From CBDCBA01 sp965214125 (GTDB taxonomy: Bacteria; Planctomycetota; Phycisphaerae; Tepidisphaerales; Tepidisphaeraceae), in the NCBI GenBank assembly GCA_965214125.1, contig CBDCBA010000028.1, forward strand, positions 1 to 64,000: DNA of 64,000 bases. The letters run 5' to 3'. A program made the translations under genes and the position numbers. The notes below the pieces were generated by a model. That model was not told where the DNA came from, ran no database searches, and saw only the letters and a list, made by a program, of their open reading frames with translations. Below, piece by piece: positions 53,260 to 62,742 of the stretch; positions within the stretch are counted from its first letter, which is position 1; each line of letters opens with the position of its first letter.

Positions 53260-55737
53260 ATGGCTTCGCCCGATCCCGCCTCCCTCTCCGCCGACTCGCC
53301 GTTGCGGCGGAAGATTCTCGACCGCGTCGAGGCCGAGGGCTACACGCCCATGCGGCCCCGCCAACTCGCCCGCGCGCTGCTGCTTCTGCATCAGGAGGAC
53401 CAGCCCGAGGAAGTCGGCGAGATCAGCGAGGAAGACTACGGCGGGTTCCGCGAGGCGCTGCGCGACCTGATGGACGAGGGCCGCGTCGTGCTGGGCGTGG
53501 GCGGGTCGATCCTGTTGCCGGGCAACCGCGTGGGCGACAACGAGCTTGTCGGCACCTACCGGCACAACCAGCGCGGGTTCGGCTTCGTCGTGCCGACCGA
53601 CATCGGCAGCCACGAGGATTTGTTCATCCCGCCGGGCCAGAATGAGGGGGCGCTCACCGGCGATACCGTGCGTGCCAAGATCATCCCCGCCGGCCATCGC
53701 AAGGGCAAAGCGATGTTCGAAGGGAAGGTGCTGGAGGTGATCGAGCGCCAGCACACCAAGTTCGCCGGCACGGTGAGCAAGCTCGAAGGCAAGTGGGTCG
53801 TCTTCCCCGATGGTAAGGCGAACGTCGACCCCATCTTCACCCCCGATGCCGCCGGCCGGTACGTCGAGCCGGGGCAGAAGGTGATCGTCGAGCTCACCAA
53901 GTTCGGCGAGGGAGGCGGCATGCTCGAGGGCGTGATCACCGAGGTGCTGGGCGACCCTAGCGACAAAGACGTTGACCTGCACAGCGTGATCGTGCAGTTC
54001 GGCCTGCCGAGCGACTTCCCCGAGGCCGTGGGCGACGCCGCCACGCAGGCGGTGCGCAGCTTCGACCCCGAGGCCGAGCGCAAGACGCGCGTGGACCTTA
54101 CCGGCGAGCTCATCTGCACCATCGACCCCGACGATGCCAAGGACTACGACGACGCCATCAGCCTCACGCGCGACGACGACGGCACGTGGAAGCTCGGCGT
54201 TCACATCGCCGACGTGAGCTACTTCGTGAAGCAGGACACGCCGCTTGATGAGGAGGCGTACAAGCGCGGCAACTCAACGTACTTCCCCGGCCATGTGATC
54301 CCGATGCTGCCGGAAGTGCTCAGCAACGGCGTCTGCTCGCTCGTCGAGGGCTCGCCGCGGCTGGTCAAGAGCGCCTTCATCTGGATCAACGACAAGACCG
54401 GCCGCCCCGTGCGAACGGCGTTCAGCAACTCGGTCATCCACTCGTTCAAGCGGCTGCGATACGTCGAGGCGCAGGACCTGATCGACGGCAAGGACGACAT
54501 CTTCCACCCCGACGGCAATCGCAAGCGGGGTGACTACGAGCCGAAGCTCATCAAGCAGCTCGAGAACATGAATACGGTGGCGAAGCTGATCCAGAAGCGC
54601 CGCCACGCGGACGGGCAAATTGTGCTGAACATGCCGAGTGTCGAGCTGCAACTCGATTCCCAGGGCAAGGTCATCGGGGCCGAGGAGGAGGACGACTCGT
54701 TCACGCACACGCTGATCGAGATGTTCATGGTGGAGGCGAACGAAGCCGTCAGCCGGCTCTTCACGGGTATGGGCGTGCCGCACCTGCGCCGCACGCACCC
54801 CGGCCCGGACGGCGAGGGGGAGGAGCGCCTCAAGCACTTCAGCATGGCCGCGGGGTACAAGGTGCCCGACAACCTCGATCGCCACGCGATCCAGGCGTTG
54901 CTCGCGAGCGTGCGTGGCAAGCCGGAGGAGTTCGCGATCAACATGGCGATCCTGCGGAGCATCAGTCGGGCCGAATATTCGCCGAAGCTGATCGGCCACT
55001 TCGCGCTCGCGAGCGAGAACTACGCGCACTTCACCAGCCCGATCCGCCGCTACGCCGACCTGACGATCCACCGCCTGCTCGACACCTTTTTCGACGAGAT
55101 GGGCGACTTCCGCGATGGTCCCCATCGTCCGCCGCCGGGTGAGGAGAAGGTGAACGTCGGCAAGCGCATCAACGCCCGCAGCCCCGCCGCCGAAGAGCTC
55201 GAAGACATCGGCAGCTACATCTCCTACACCGAGCGCCGCAGCGAGTCGGCCGAACGCGAGCTGCGCCAGGTGAAGGTGCTCGAACTCCTCGGCGACAAGC
55301 ACGTTGGCGACGAGTTCAAGGGCGTTCTGACGGGCATCACCAACTTCGGCGTCTTCGTGCAGCTCGACACGTATCTCGCCGAAGGCCTGGTGCGCTACGA
55401 GGACCTGATGGACGACTGGTGGGACGTCGACAGCAAGGCCGGCGTTATTAAGGGGCAGCGCAGCGGCACGGTGATGCGCATCGGCGATGCGGTGAAGGTG
55501 CGGATCATGCGCGTCGACGTGCCGCGCCGCGAGCTGGACATCGTGATCCTCGACGTCCTCTCCCGCGGCACCGGCGGGACCGGCAAAGGCAAGCACGAGG
55601 GCAAACCCAAGCCCAAGACGGACCTGGGCGGCGGTCTGGAAGCCCGGCCCAAGCGTTCCGGCGGGCAGAAGCGCGACCAGCGCTCCCGCTCGCGTGACAA
55701 GCGCGGCCAGCACCGTGGAAAACGCGACAAAAAGTAG
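53260..55737 (+). CDS. rnr: Ribonuclease R
   Basis: 3'-5' exoribonuclease that degrades structured RNA. 825 residues from ATG 53260. The order is an N-terminal helix-turn-helix-like region (15-90) and a cold-shock domain with G-F-G-F-V-V-P-T-D. The RNB catalytic domain follows, with D-P-D-D-A-K-D-Y-D-D-A-I-S carrying the metal-binding aspartates and H-F-T-S-P-I-R-R-Y-A-D-L. An S1 domain (F-K-G-V-L-T-G-I-T-N-F-G-V-F-V-Q-L) is next. A basic Lys/Arg/Gly tail of about 50 residues closes the protein. Confidence 0.95.
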   Translation: MASPDPASLSADSPLRRKILDRVEAEGYTPMRPRQLARALLLLHQEDQPEEVGEISEEDYGGFREALRDLMDEGRVVLGVGGSILLPGNRVGDNELVGTYRHNQRGFGFVVPTDIGSHEDLFIPPGQNEGALTGDTVRAKIIPAGHRKGKAMFEGKVLEVIERQHTKFAGTVSKLEGKWVVFPDGKANVDPIFTPDAAGRYVEPGQKVIVELTKFGEGGGMLEGVITEVLGDPSDKDVDLHSVIVQFGLPSDFPEAVGDAATQAVRSFDPEAERKTRVDLTGELICTIDPDDAKDYDDAISLTRDDDGTWKLGVHIADVSYFVKQDTPLDEEAYKRGNSTYFPGHVIPMLPEVLSNGVCSLVEGSPRLVKSAFIWINDKTGRPVRTAFSNSVIHSFKRLRYVEAQDLIDGKDDIFHPDGNRKRGDYEPKLIKQLENMNTVAKLIQKRRHADGQIVLNMPSVELQLDSQGKVIGAEEEDDSFTHTLIEMFMVEANEAVSRLFTGMGVPHLRRTHPGPDGEGEERLKHFSMAAGYKVPDNLDRHAIQALLASVRGKPEEFAINMAILRSISRAEYSPKLIGHFALASENYAHFTSPIRRYADLTIHRLLDTFFDEMGDFRDGPHRPPPGEEKVNVGKRINARSPAAEELEDIGSYISYTERRSESAERELRQVKVLELLGDKHVGDEFKGVLTGITNFGVFVQLDTYLAEGLVRYEDLMDDWWDVDSKAGVIKGQRSGTVMRIGDAVKVRIMRVDVPRRELDIVILDVLSRGTGGTGKGKHEGKPKPKTDLGGGLEARPKRSGGQKRDQRSRSRDKRGQHRGKRDKK

Positions 55738-55761
55738 CGACTTCTGGTAGAATGCGGGTCC

Positions 55762-56430
55762 GTGTCGCCCGTCATCAGCATCCCGCGTCAGCCCCTGCGC
55801 CCCCGCCCGATGGCCGACCTTGTGGCCGAGGGCGTGGCGCTGAGCGTCTACTACGGCATGATCATCACCCCGGCCGACGTCGCCCGCGTGCTGAACGCCG
55901 CGGGCGTTTCCTACGTGATCGCTGGCGCTCACGCGATCAACGCCCACACCGGCCGCCCTCGGGCGACACGGGACGTGGACGTGTTGACGGACGCTCCTAG
56001 GAAAGCCGCCGACGCCCTTGTCACGGCATTTCCCCAGCTCACATCGCACGACACGCCCGTCGTGACCCGCCTGATGCTTGACGGCGAGGAGGCGGTCGAC
56101 GTGATGAAGGCAAGGCAGTCGCCGCTCTTCCGCAAGGTGGTGCGTTCGGCCCACCACGTCAATTTCGACGGCGTGCCGGCCATCGTGCCGACGGTCGAAG
56201 CGGTGATGGCAATGAAGTTTTCATCGATGATTTCGATCGGCCGTCAGGTGCTCGACCGACAGCAGGACGGCATCGACTTCGCCCGCGTCCTGGCCGCGGC
56301 CGATGAGCTGAAGGTGCCGGTCGACCTCGACCGCCTCCGCGAACTCGGCGAGCTCGTTTACGCCGGCGGGGGCGACGAGATCATCCGCCACGTGAGCGAT
56401 GTCCGCGACGGGCGCCCGCTTCAGTTGTAG
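55762..56430 (+). CDS. Nucleotidyltransferase-fold hypothetical protein
   Basis: 222 residues from a GTG start; an ATG at 55810 is an alternative. V-I-A-G-A-H-A-I-N-A-H-T-G-R-P-R-A-T-R-D-V-D-V-L is the pattern of the nucleotidyltransferase superfamily close to AbiEii-type and DUF6036 proteins, with the D-x-D pair. V-P-T-V-E-A-V-M-A-M-K is the usual following segment. No partner antitoxin or toxin gene is beside it, so a role in a toxin-antitoxin system is not supported here. It starts 24 bases after rnr. Confidence 0.75.
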   Translation: MSPVISIPRQPLRPRPMADLVAEGVALSVYYGMIITPADVARVLNAAGVSYVIAGAHAINAHTGRPRATRDVDVLTDAPRKAADALVTAFPQLTSHDTPVVTRLMLDGEEAVDVMKARQSPLFRKVVRSAHHVNFDGVPAIVPTVEAVMAMKFSSMISIGRQVLDRQQDGIDFARVLAAADELKVPVDLDRLRELGELVYAGGGDEIIRHVSDVRDGRPLQL

Positions 56431-56448
56431 AGCCGGCGGACAAGGCGG

Positions 56449-57450
56449 CTACGACTCGAACACGCCGTAAACCTGCTGCGCGTTGCGAACAAACAGGCGG
56501 TCCGCCGTCGCCTCGTCGAGGGCGAGCCCTTCGACGCAGGTCGAACCCGAAACAATGAGGTCATCCGTCAGGAAAAACCGCCGTTCCTCACCGTACGCGG
56601 TGGCGAGGCGGTCGAGCGTGGCCTTAGCGCGGTTGGGTTCGAGGTCGCCGAGAGGCTGGGTCATCACCCAATCCAGACCCCACAAGATGCGATTGGCAAA
56701 CTCGCTGAAAAAGTCTCGCACCTTCGCCCGATTCGCGGCAGCTTGAATCGCGATGTCGCCCATGCGGGCCGACGTGTCGACGTGAACGTTCGGATATCTG
56801 CGCAGGCGACTGGCCACCTCATCGAGGTCAAACTCCAGGCTGCCGTAGTGGGCGCCGATGACGGTCAACGCCGGGTGCTTCTGGCAGACGCGGTCGCGCG
56901 AGGCGATCAACCGGGCGTGCGATGGCACGTCCGCCCGGCCGTGCCAGTGCCACTCCGGGCAAGCGCGGTAATACCCCAGGTGCGGGCTGCCGGCCGCCTC
57001 CATTTCGTCGAGCGACTGCCAGCACGCCAGCGGCTCGCCGATGTGCATCAGCAGCGGCTTGCCGATGGCGGCCAGGTGCTCGTAAATCGGGTCAAATCGG
57101 TCATCGTCGCAAAAGACGAACGAAGCGTCTGCGTCGCGCAGGTCCATTCCGACGTTCTTCCAAATCTTGCAGCCACACGCGCCGGCGGCGAAATCGGCAT
57201 CGAGCTCCGCGATGGCCGCCTCCGCCCAATTGGGGTTGCCGAAACGGTCGAGGGAGAAGCTCGTCACCCACGCAAACCGATCCGGCCGCCGCTTATGCAG
57301 GTCGCGGTACCAGCCGCGTTGCGCGTCGAGCCCGCCGAGCTGTGGGCTGTCGACGCAGATGTTCACGATGCGTACGCCGATGCGTTCGGCCGCCGCCAGC
57401 GCAGCCGGCGTGTTAAGCGGCAGGTGACTGTGGGCGTCGATGAAGAACAC
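56449..57450 (-). CDS. Amidohydrolase family protein
   Basis: 333 residues. The N-terminal D-A-H-S-H-L-P-L is the first metal-ligand motif of amidohydrolase-2 TIM barrels. Further ligands appear in L-L-M-H-I-G-E-P, V-I-G-A-H-Y-G-S-L, and the final Asp in I-L-W-G-L-D-W. Such enzymes act as hydrolases or decarboxylases. The substrate is unknown. It follows xylA after 10 bases and may share its transcript. Confidence 0.85.
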   Translation of the reverse strand: MFFIDAHSHLPLNTPAALAAAERIGVRIVNICVDSPQLGGLDAQRGWYRDLHKRRPDRFAWVTSFSLDRFGNPNWAEAAIAELDADFAAGACGCKIWKNVGMDLRDADASFVFCDDDRFDPIYEHLAAIGKPLLMHIGEPLACWQSLDEMEAAGSPHLGYYRACPEWHWHGRADVPSHARLIASRDRVCQKHPALTVIGAHYGSLEFDLDEVASRLRRYPNVHVDTSARMGDIAIQAAANRAKVRDFFSEFANRILWGLDWVMTQPLGDLEPNRAKATLDRLATAYGEERRFFLTDDLIVSGSTCVEGLALDEATADRLFVRNAQQVYGVFES

Positions 57451-57460
57451 GAGGACAAGC

Positions 57461-58678
57461 CTACCGCACGCCCATCAGCACCTCGGCCGTCAGTTGATCG
57501 AGCTTTTCGTAAGGCAGGTCGATTGCCCCCAGCGCGTCGCGGTCGAACTCCTGCTTGAGCAACGCCTTCATGTTCGACTTGCTGAACGACTTCGTCAGCT
57601 TCGCGAGCTTGGCGTCCTTCACGTTGATCTCGCCGAGCAGGCCTTGGATTTCCGGATCGCTGTTCCACCGCTCGGCCTTGTCGGCGAGGATCATGTACGT
57701 CCGCATGCTGCCTTTCGCGAACTCAAGAACATCGTTGTAGCCGCTTTGGCGAAAGGCGTGCGAGTCGAAGTGGCGCGGGCCGTTGTACTTGTGGTCCTCA
57801 AGCAGTTTCACAAGGAAAAACGCGTTCTTATAGTTCACGCTGCCGAATCGAAAATCCTGGTCGTACCGGCCGAACTCCTGGTCGTTCAAATCGATGTGAA
57901 ACAGTTTGCCCGCCTCGATTGCCTGGGCGACGTGGTGGACGAAGTTCAAGCCCGCCATGCTTTCGTGGGCGTACTCGGGGTTCACGCCGCACATCTCCGG
58001 GTGATCGAGCGTGGGGATGAACGCGAGATAGCTGCCGGTGACGGCAAAGTAGATGTGCCCGCGCGGCTCGTTTGGCTTGGCCTCGAACGCGAACTTGTAG
58101 CCGTAGCCCTGCTCGATGTTGTATTCGCACAGAAAGTTGATCGCCTCGCGGAAGCGCTTTGTGCTCTCGACAGGCGACTTAGTCGCGTCGCTCTCGACCC
58201 CCTCGCGGCCGCCCCAGAACACGTAGGTTTTGGCGCCGAACTCGGCCCCAAGGTCCATGGCGCGCATCGTCTTCTGGATGGCGTACGCGCGGACGCGGGC
58301 ATCGTTGCTGGTGAAGGCACCATCCTTGAACGCCGGGTGGCCGAACAAATTGGTGGTGGCCATCGGCACCTTCAGGCCGTTGTCCTTCAGAGCCTTCTTG
58401 AAATCCTTCTTGATACTCTCGGCCTCGTCGGCGCTCGCGTCGATCGGGATCAGGTCGTTGTCGTGAAAGTTCACGCCGTACGCGCCGGCCTTGCCGAGCA
58501 GGTCGCAGAGTTCCCACGGCTGCTTCTTCTCGCGCACCGGCCCACCGAACGGATCAGCGCCGACATTGCCGACGGTCCACAGGCCGAAGGTGAACTTCTT
58601 CTTCGGGTCGGGCGCGTACCGGTCGCCGGAGGTGGGCGTGCTGCTGCGCTTCGTGCTTGTCTTGCTGTTCTTGGCCAA
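57461..58678 (-). CDS. xylA: Xylose isomerase (class I type)
   Basis: Interconverts xylose and xylulose (and often glucose and fructose). 405 residues, close to the shorter class I enzymes of actinobacteria. The catalytic histidine is in G-V-N-F-H-D-N-D-L. Metal-site residues lie in F-W-G-G-R-E-G, F-A-F-E-A-K-P-N-E-P and L-N-D-Q. The family A-Y-G-V-x-F-H-D start and the D-S-H-A-F-R segment agree. No xylulokinase or transporter is adjacent; only the amidohydrolase follows. Confidence 0.94.
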   Translation of the reverse strand: MAKNSKTSTKRSSTPTSGDRYAPDPKKKFTFGLWTVGNVGADPFGGPVREKKQPWELCDLLGKAGAYGVNFHDNDLIPIDASADEAESIKKDFKKALKDNGLKVPMATTNLFGHPAFKDGAFTSNDARVRAYAIQKTMRAMDLGAEFGAKTYVFWGGREGVESDATKSPVESTKRFREAINFLCEYNIEQGYGYKFAFEAKPNEPRGHIYFAVTGSYLAFIPTLDHPEMCGVNPEYAHESMAGLNFVHHVAQAIEAGKLFHIDLNDQEFGRYDQDFRFGSVNYKNAFFLVKLLEDHKYNGPRHFDSHAFRQSGYNDVLEFAKGSMRTYMILADKAERWNSDPEIQGLLGEINVKDAKLAKLTKSFSKSNMKALLKQEFDRDALGAIDLPYEKLDQLTAEVLMGVR

Positions 58679-58769
58679 GGATGCTCCGCGTTCGGGTCGA
58701 GGAAGCGCGGATCATCCACGGCCTGGCGATTTTCCGCAAGCCGGTTCGACGTCGGCAACGGTCGACGCA

Positions 58770-60098
58770 TCACGCGGCGCGGCTGAAACCGCCCTGATTC
58801 CAGAGCCGGCGCATCGCCTCGCGGCGTTGCTGGTCGCGCTGCTGCTGCTGAAGGTTCTCGCGGCCGGCCGACTGCCCATCGCCTTGGCGGCCGGATTGAT
58901 TCGCGTCGCCGTCACGGGCGTTGCTTCCGGCGGACTCGCCCGCGGGCGCCATGCGCGTCACGACCACGCGGTCCAGCGTTACGCCGCTGCGCTCAAGGCT
59001 CGTGCGCAGTTGGTCGAGCGAACCATTCACAAGCTGCCGCGCCACCTCGCTGCTTGTGCCAAGCGTCGCGGTCATCTGACCGTCGACGACCTGCACGTGG
59101 ACGCGCACGCTGCCGAGCGACGGCGGGTCGAGCCGGACCGTCATCGTCGTCCGGCCGCTCGCCGGCGAGTGCGAGACGACTCGCACGGCCTTGGCAACCT
59201 CTTCCACGTTTGCATCCTCCTGCACCGCGACCGCGCTCGCCTGCACGGTGGACGCGGGCTGCGCCGCCGGCTGCGGGGCCGATTCGACCGGGCCGATCGA
59301 CACCGCCTGCACGGGCGCGGCCTCCACCGGAGCGGCGTGCGACGCGGGCGCTTTCGCCACGACCTGCGCCGACGCGGGCGATGCGGCCTCTGCCGACTGG
59401 GCCGCGATGTTTGCGAGAGGTCGATTGGCCACGGCGGGTTCGTTCGTTTCGGGCGAAACTGCGGCGTCCTGCGCCGCGCTCGCCGGGGCGTTCGCAACGA
59501 CGGGTGTGGGCGGCACCTCGGCGGCAACATTCGCCTGTTGAGGAAGATTCCCGCCCTCGACCGTCATCGCGTTTGCCGCGGGCGCGGGGGTATTCGCGAT
59601 GGGAGCGGCGGTCTGATTTCCGCCGGACGCCACCGCAGGCTGAGCTTGAGGCGGCGCGGCGGACTCGGCTGTAGGCGAAGCGACCATCGTCGGCTGCGAC
59701 GCATTCACATCATTGGGCGTCGTCGCGGCAGAAAGCGAAACGGGCGCGATCATCTCCCCGTTCGCCAATGCGGCCGGTGCGTTTGCCACGTCCACGGCCG
59801 GCGTCGCCTCGCCCGCGGTCGTCATCGCGAGCATGGCGGAGGCAACGGGTGCCTGCGATTGCGGACTCGACTCGACGGGGCCAACCACGGGAGCAACGCC
59901 CTCCGCCTCGGTCAGAACATCGGCCTCAGCCGGCGGCTCACTGGCGATGGTCGGCGGGTCCTCCGCCGGCACGGGGGGGAGCGCGGAGCGATCGAGTTCG
60001 CGCTGGAATGACGGCCGATCGACCTGGCGTTCTCGCGCAGCGGCGGGACGATTTGCGGCAAAGTCGGCCGGCCGGGTTGTGGGGGTAGTCGCGAGCAT
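58770..60098 (-). CDS. fliK: Flagellar hook-length control protein FliK-like
   Basis: 442 residues. Residues 1-310 are a low-complexity Ala/Pro/Val-rich ruler region. The folded C-terminal switch domain follows, with T-M-T-V-R-L-D-P-P-S-L-G-S-V-R-V-H-V-Q-V, then L-R-T-S-L-E-R-S-G-V-T-L-D-R-V-V-V, as in Flg_hook. A basic glutamine-rich tail ends it. FliK measures the hook and switches export from hook to filament proteins. It is the last flagellar gene in this window. Confidence 0.85.
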   Translation of the reverse strand: MLATTPTTRPADFAANRPAAARERQVDRPSFQRELDRSALPPVPAEDPPTIASEPPAEADVLTEAEGVAPVVGPVESSPQSQAPVASAMLAMTTAGEATPAVDVANAPAALANGEMIAPVSLSAATTPNDVNASQPTMVASPTAESAAPPQAQPAVASGGNQTAAPIANTPAPAANAMTVEGGNLPQQANVAAEVPPTPVVANAPASAAQDAAVSPETNEPAVANRPLANIAAQSAEAASPASAQVVAKAPASHAAPVEAAPVQAVSIGPVESAPQPAAQPASTVQASAVAVQEDANVEEVAKAVRVVSHSPASGRTTMTVRLDPPSLGSVRVHVQVVDGQMTATLGTSSEVARQLVNGSLDQLRTSLERSGVTLDRVVVTRMAPAGESAGSNARDGDANQSGRQGDGQSAGRENLQQQQRDQQRREAMRRLWNQGGFSRAA

Positions 60099-60149
60099 TA
60101 GGGTGTCCTTCGGAACGGGGCGACCTATTCAACAGGCACGGCGAGACGT

Positions 60150-60842
60150 TCAAGCGGCCTCTTCCGGCTCGGGCACGGGCTTGTTGCGGAGCAGTTCGAG
60201 CAGCGTTTTCGCCCGCTCGGTCTCGGCCGGCGACTTGAACTCTTTGAGCACCTTCGCCGCCTGCCGCGGCTCCATCGCCCGCAGGTAGGCGACCGCGTCG
60301 TCGTCGGGAAGTTCGATGAAGATCGCCTTCACCTGCTTCGACGGAAGCTGCTCGTAGAGCGTCAACGCTTCGCGAAATCCTTCGTCCGTCGCCCTCGCGT
60401 TCGCCGCGGCGATGGCGGCCTGCCACTCGTCGCGCGTCGCCTCGAACGATTGCTTGTCCGCCAGCACGCGCTCGGCCGCGGCGGCGATGGTCCGGCGGCG
60501 ATCGGCCACCTCGCGGCGGCGGCGGTCGAGCATCGTGGCCCGCTCGTCGAGCGAGGCGGTCATCTCGCTCACCCGCCGCTCCGCCGGCTTGCCCGACTGC
60601 GCGTCGAGCAACGCGAGCAACTCCTCCATCGGCGTCGGGCCGGTCGGCTCGTCGACCACCGGATCGGCCTCGACGTCTTCGGCCGAGTCGTCGGCGGGAA
60701 ACAGCACCTCGCGCACGGCCTTGATTTTCTCGCCATCCAGGTGCGCCCGCTGGGCCAGCAGCCCCGCGACGGCGATGAGCGCGACGAAGTTCAGCGCGAG
60801 CGTGACGACCAGCACCATCCACAGTTTCTTGAGCAAACTCAT
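60150..60842 (-). CDS. MotE-like flagellar stator chaperone
   Basis: 230 residues. One N-terminal membrane segment (about 8-29), an acidic linker, and a long coiled coil (R-R-V-S-E-M-T-A-S-L-D-E-R-A-T-M-L-D). A C-terminal MgtE-N-like helical domain follows (L-Y-E-Q-L-P-S-K-Q-V-K-A-I-F-I-E-L and M-E-P-R-Q-A-A-K-V-L-K-E-F). This is the layout of MotE/YlxF-type proteins found between fliJ and fliK in many flagellar operons. It overlaps fliJ by 4 bases. Confidence 0.78.
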   Translation of the reverse strand: MSLLKKLWMVLVVTLALNFVALIAVAGLLAQRAHLDGEKIKAVREVLFPADDSAEDVEADPVVDEPTGPTPMEELLALLDAQSGKPAERRVSEMTASLDERATMLDRRRREVADRRRTIAAAAERVLADKQSFEATRDEWQAAIAAANARATDEGFREALTLYEQLPSKQVKAIFIELPDDDAVAYLRAMEPRQAAKVLKEFKSPAETERAKTLLELLRNKPVPEPEEAA

Positions 60843-61336
60843 CGTTCGTCACCTCCGCCCACGAGGAGGTTCTCGCGAGCGGCGTCCTCGCGGGCGAGGG
60901 CGTCGAACCAGCGGCCGGCGTCCTCGTCGGCCTCGTTCAACTCGCGCTTCTGCTGCTCGGCCTTCCATCGGGCGTGGTGCTTCTCGCGCAGCGTTTCGAG
61001 CACGCGCCGTTGCTTGACGGCCTCGGCCAAGAGCGACCGCGCCTCGCACACCTCGCGTTCGGCGAGCGCCAACTTCTGCATGAGCGTGGCCCCCTGCCGC
61101 GTTACATCCGTCGTGAACCGCCGGTGCGCCGCCAGGTACGCCACGTCGACGCTGCCGACAAGCCTGCCGCCGCGCAACTCGTTTGTCGCGGCGACAAGGT
61201 TATCGTTGAGCGCCGTCAGCTCGTCCGACAACTGCTGCGCCGCCCGCGCGCGCTCGGCGACCGTTCGCTGCGCCTGCTGCTCGGCCCGCTTGCGAAGCTG
61301 AAGGACCCCGTCGAGCTTGAAGGTGAACGTGGGCAT
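60839..61336 (-). CDS. fliJ: Flagellar export protein FliJ
   Basis: 165 residues, nearly all coiled coil. F-T-F-K-L-D-G-V-L-Q-L-R-K-R-A-E-Q-Q-A-Q is the typical FliJ N-terminus. FliJ is the central stalk of the FliI ATPase ring and links it to FlhA. It starts at the last base of fliI and overlaps the next gene. Assignment rests on the start motif, size and operon place. Confidence 0.88.
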   Translation of the reverse strand: MPTFTFKLDGVLQLRKRAEQQAQRTVAERARAAQQLSDELTALNDNLVAATNELRGGRLVGSVDVAYLAAHRRFTTDVTRQGATLMQKLALAEREVCEARSLLAEAVKQRRVLETLREKHHARWKAEQQKRELNEADEDAGRWFDALAREDAARENLLVGGGDER

Positions 61337-62739
61337 CAGCGTTGCGGGCTTTGGGAACCTTGCGGAGTCGCGGGCTGTTTCAGGAGGCCGATCTCGCGTT
61401 GCAGGTCGAAGAGCTGCTTGCGGGCGCCGGCGAGGTTGGTCGGGTTTTCGGGCGACTGCTGGAGGAACGTCAGCACGCGAGGCCGCATTCGCACGGCAGC
61501 ATCCGCCTCGGGATTTGCGCCCGCGACGTAGGCGCCGACGTTCACAAGATCCTCGATGCCGGCGTAGTCGGCGACGAGCTTCTGCACCGCGCGGGCGGCG
61601 CTGACCTGAGGTTTATCGGACACGTCGCCGCGCACGCGTGACACGCTCTTGAGCACGTCGATCGCCGGGAAGTGCCCCGCCTCGGCGAGCTCGCGCGATA
61701 GCCAGATGTGCCCGTCGGTAATGCCCTTGACCGCGTCGGGAATGGGCTCGGAAAAGTCGTCGCCCTCGACGAGCACGGTGTAAAAGCCGGTAATGCTGCC
61801 ATCCTTCGTGCTGCCGGCCCGCTCGAGGAGGTCGGGCAGGAGCGCGAAGACGCTCGGCGGAAAGCCCTTGGTGGCCGGCGGCTCTTTGGCGGCCAGGCCG
61901 ATCTGCCGCTGGGCCTGGCAGAGACGCGTGAGGGAGTCGAGCAGCAGCAGGACGTTCTTCCCGCGATCGCGGAAATGCTCGGCGATCGCGCACGCGGCCT
62001 TGGCGGCGCGGACCTTCATCAGCGGCGGCTCCTCGGCCGTGCAGACGACGACCACGCAGCGCTTCATCCCCTCGGGGCCCAGGGCATTCTCCAGGAACTC
62101 GCCCACCTCGCGGCCGCGCTCGCCGATGAGGGCGATCACGCTCACGTCGGCGTCGGTGTGTTTGCTGATCCAGCTCAGCAGGGTGCTTTTGCCCACGCCC
62201 GGTCCGGCGAAGAGGCCCATGCGTTGCCCCTTGCCGCAGGTGAGCAGGCCGTCGATGCAGCGCACGCCGGTGCTCAGGGGCTCGCGGACGAGCGTGCGGC
62301 CCAGCGGGTCGGGCGGCTTGCGGTTGAGCGGGCAGAGCTCGGGAACGGTGACGCCGGCGATGGCGGGCTTGCCGTCGATCGGCTTACCGTCGGCGTTGAC
62401 GACCCGCCCGAGCAGGCCGTCGCCGGCGTGGATGTGCGGGCTGCCGGGCTCGTTCTCCACCGGGTCGCCCGCGGCCACGCCGGTCAGGTCGCCCAGCGGC
62501 ATGAGCAGCGTGGTTTCGCGTCCGTCGGGCTCGCGGCCGAAGCCGACCACCTGGGCGCGGCACGGCGTTTTACCCGCGTCGAACCCGTCGCCGACGCGGT
62601 CGATGCGGCACGTCGCCCCCAGCGGCAGCGGCAGGTGCGCCGCCTCAAGCGTCAGGCCGCGCACGGCGCTGATCTCGCCTACCACGCGGATCGGCAGCGA
62701 ACTCTCCACGGCGGCGAGGTGAGAGGCGAGCGACGACAT
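61336..62739 (-). CDS. fliI: Flagellum-specific ATPase FliI
   Basis: 467 residues. Walker A is G-L-F-A-G-P-G-V-G-K-S-T, Walker B is N-V-L-L-L-L-D-S-L-T-R, and E-R-G-R-E-V-G-E-F carries the catalytic glutamate. The FliI/YscN signature P-S-V-F-A-L-L-P-D-L-L-E-R-A-G follows. It energises export of flagellar proteins with FliH and FliJ, encoded on either side. The C-terminus is proline/glutamine-rich. Confidence 0.96.
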   Translation of the reverse strand: MSSLASHLAAVESSLPIRVVGEISAVRGLTLEAAHLPLPLGATCRIDRVGDGFDAGKTPCRAQVVGFGREPDGRETTLLMPLGDLTGVAAGDPVENEPGSPHIHAGDGLLGRVVNADGKPIDGKPAIAGVTVPELCPLNRKPPDPLGRTLVREPLSTGVRCIDGLLTCGKGQRMGLFAGPGVGKSTLLSWISKHTDADVSVIALIGERGREVGEFLENALGPEGMKRCVVVVCTAEEPPLMKVRAAKAACAIAEHFRDRGKNVLLLLDSLTRLCQAQRQIGLAAKEPPATKGFPPSVFALLPDLLERAGSTKDGSITGFYTVLVEGDDFSEPIPDAVKGITDGHIWLSRELAEAGHFPAIDVLKSVSRVRGDVSDKPQVSAARAVQKLVADYAGIEDLVNVGAYVAGANPEADAAVRMRPRVLTFLQQSPENPTNLAGARKQLFDLQREIGLLKQPATPQGSQSPQR

Positions 62740-62742
62740 CGG

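Noticed and set aside
55762..56430. AbiE-type toxin-antitoxin system
   Set aside because: The nucleotidyltransferase-like protein has no partner gene; rnr is on one side and an amidohydrolase on the opposite strand on the other.
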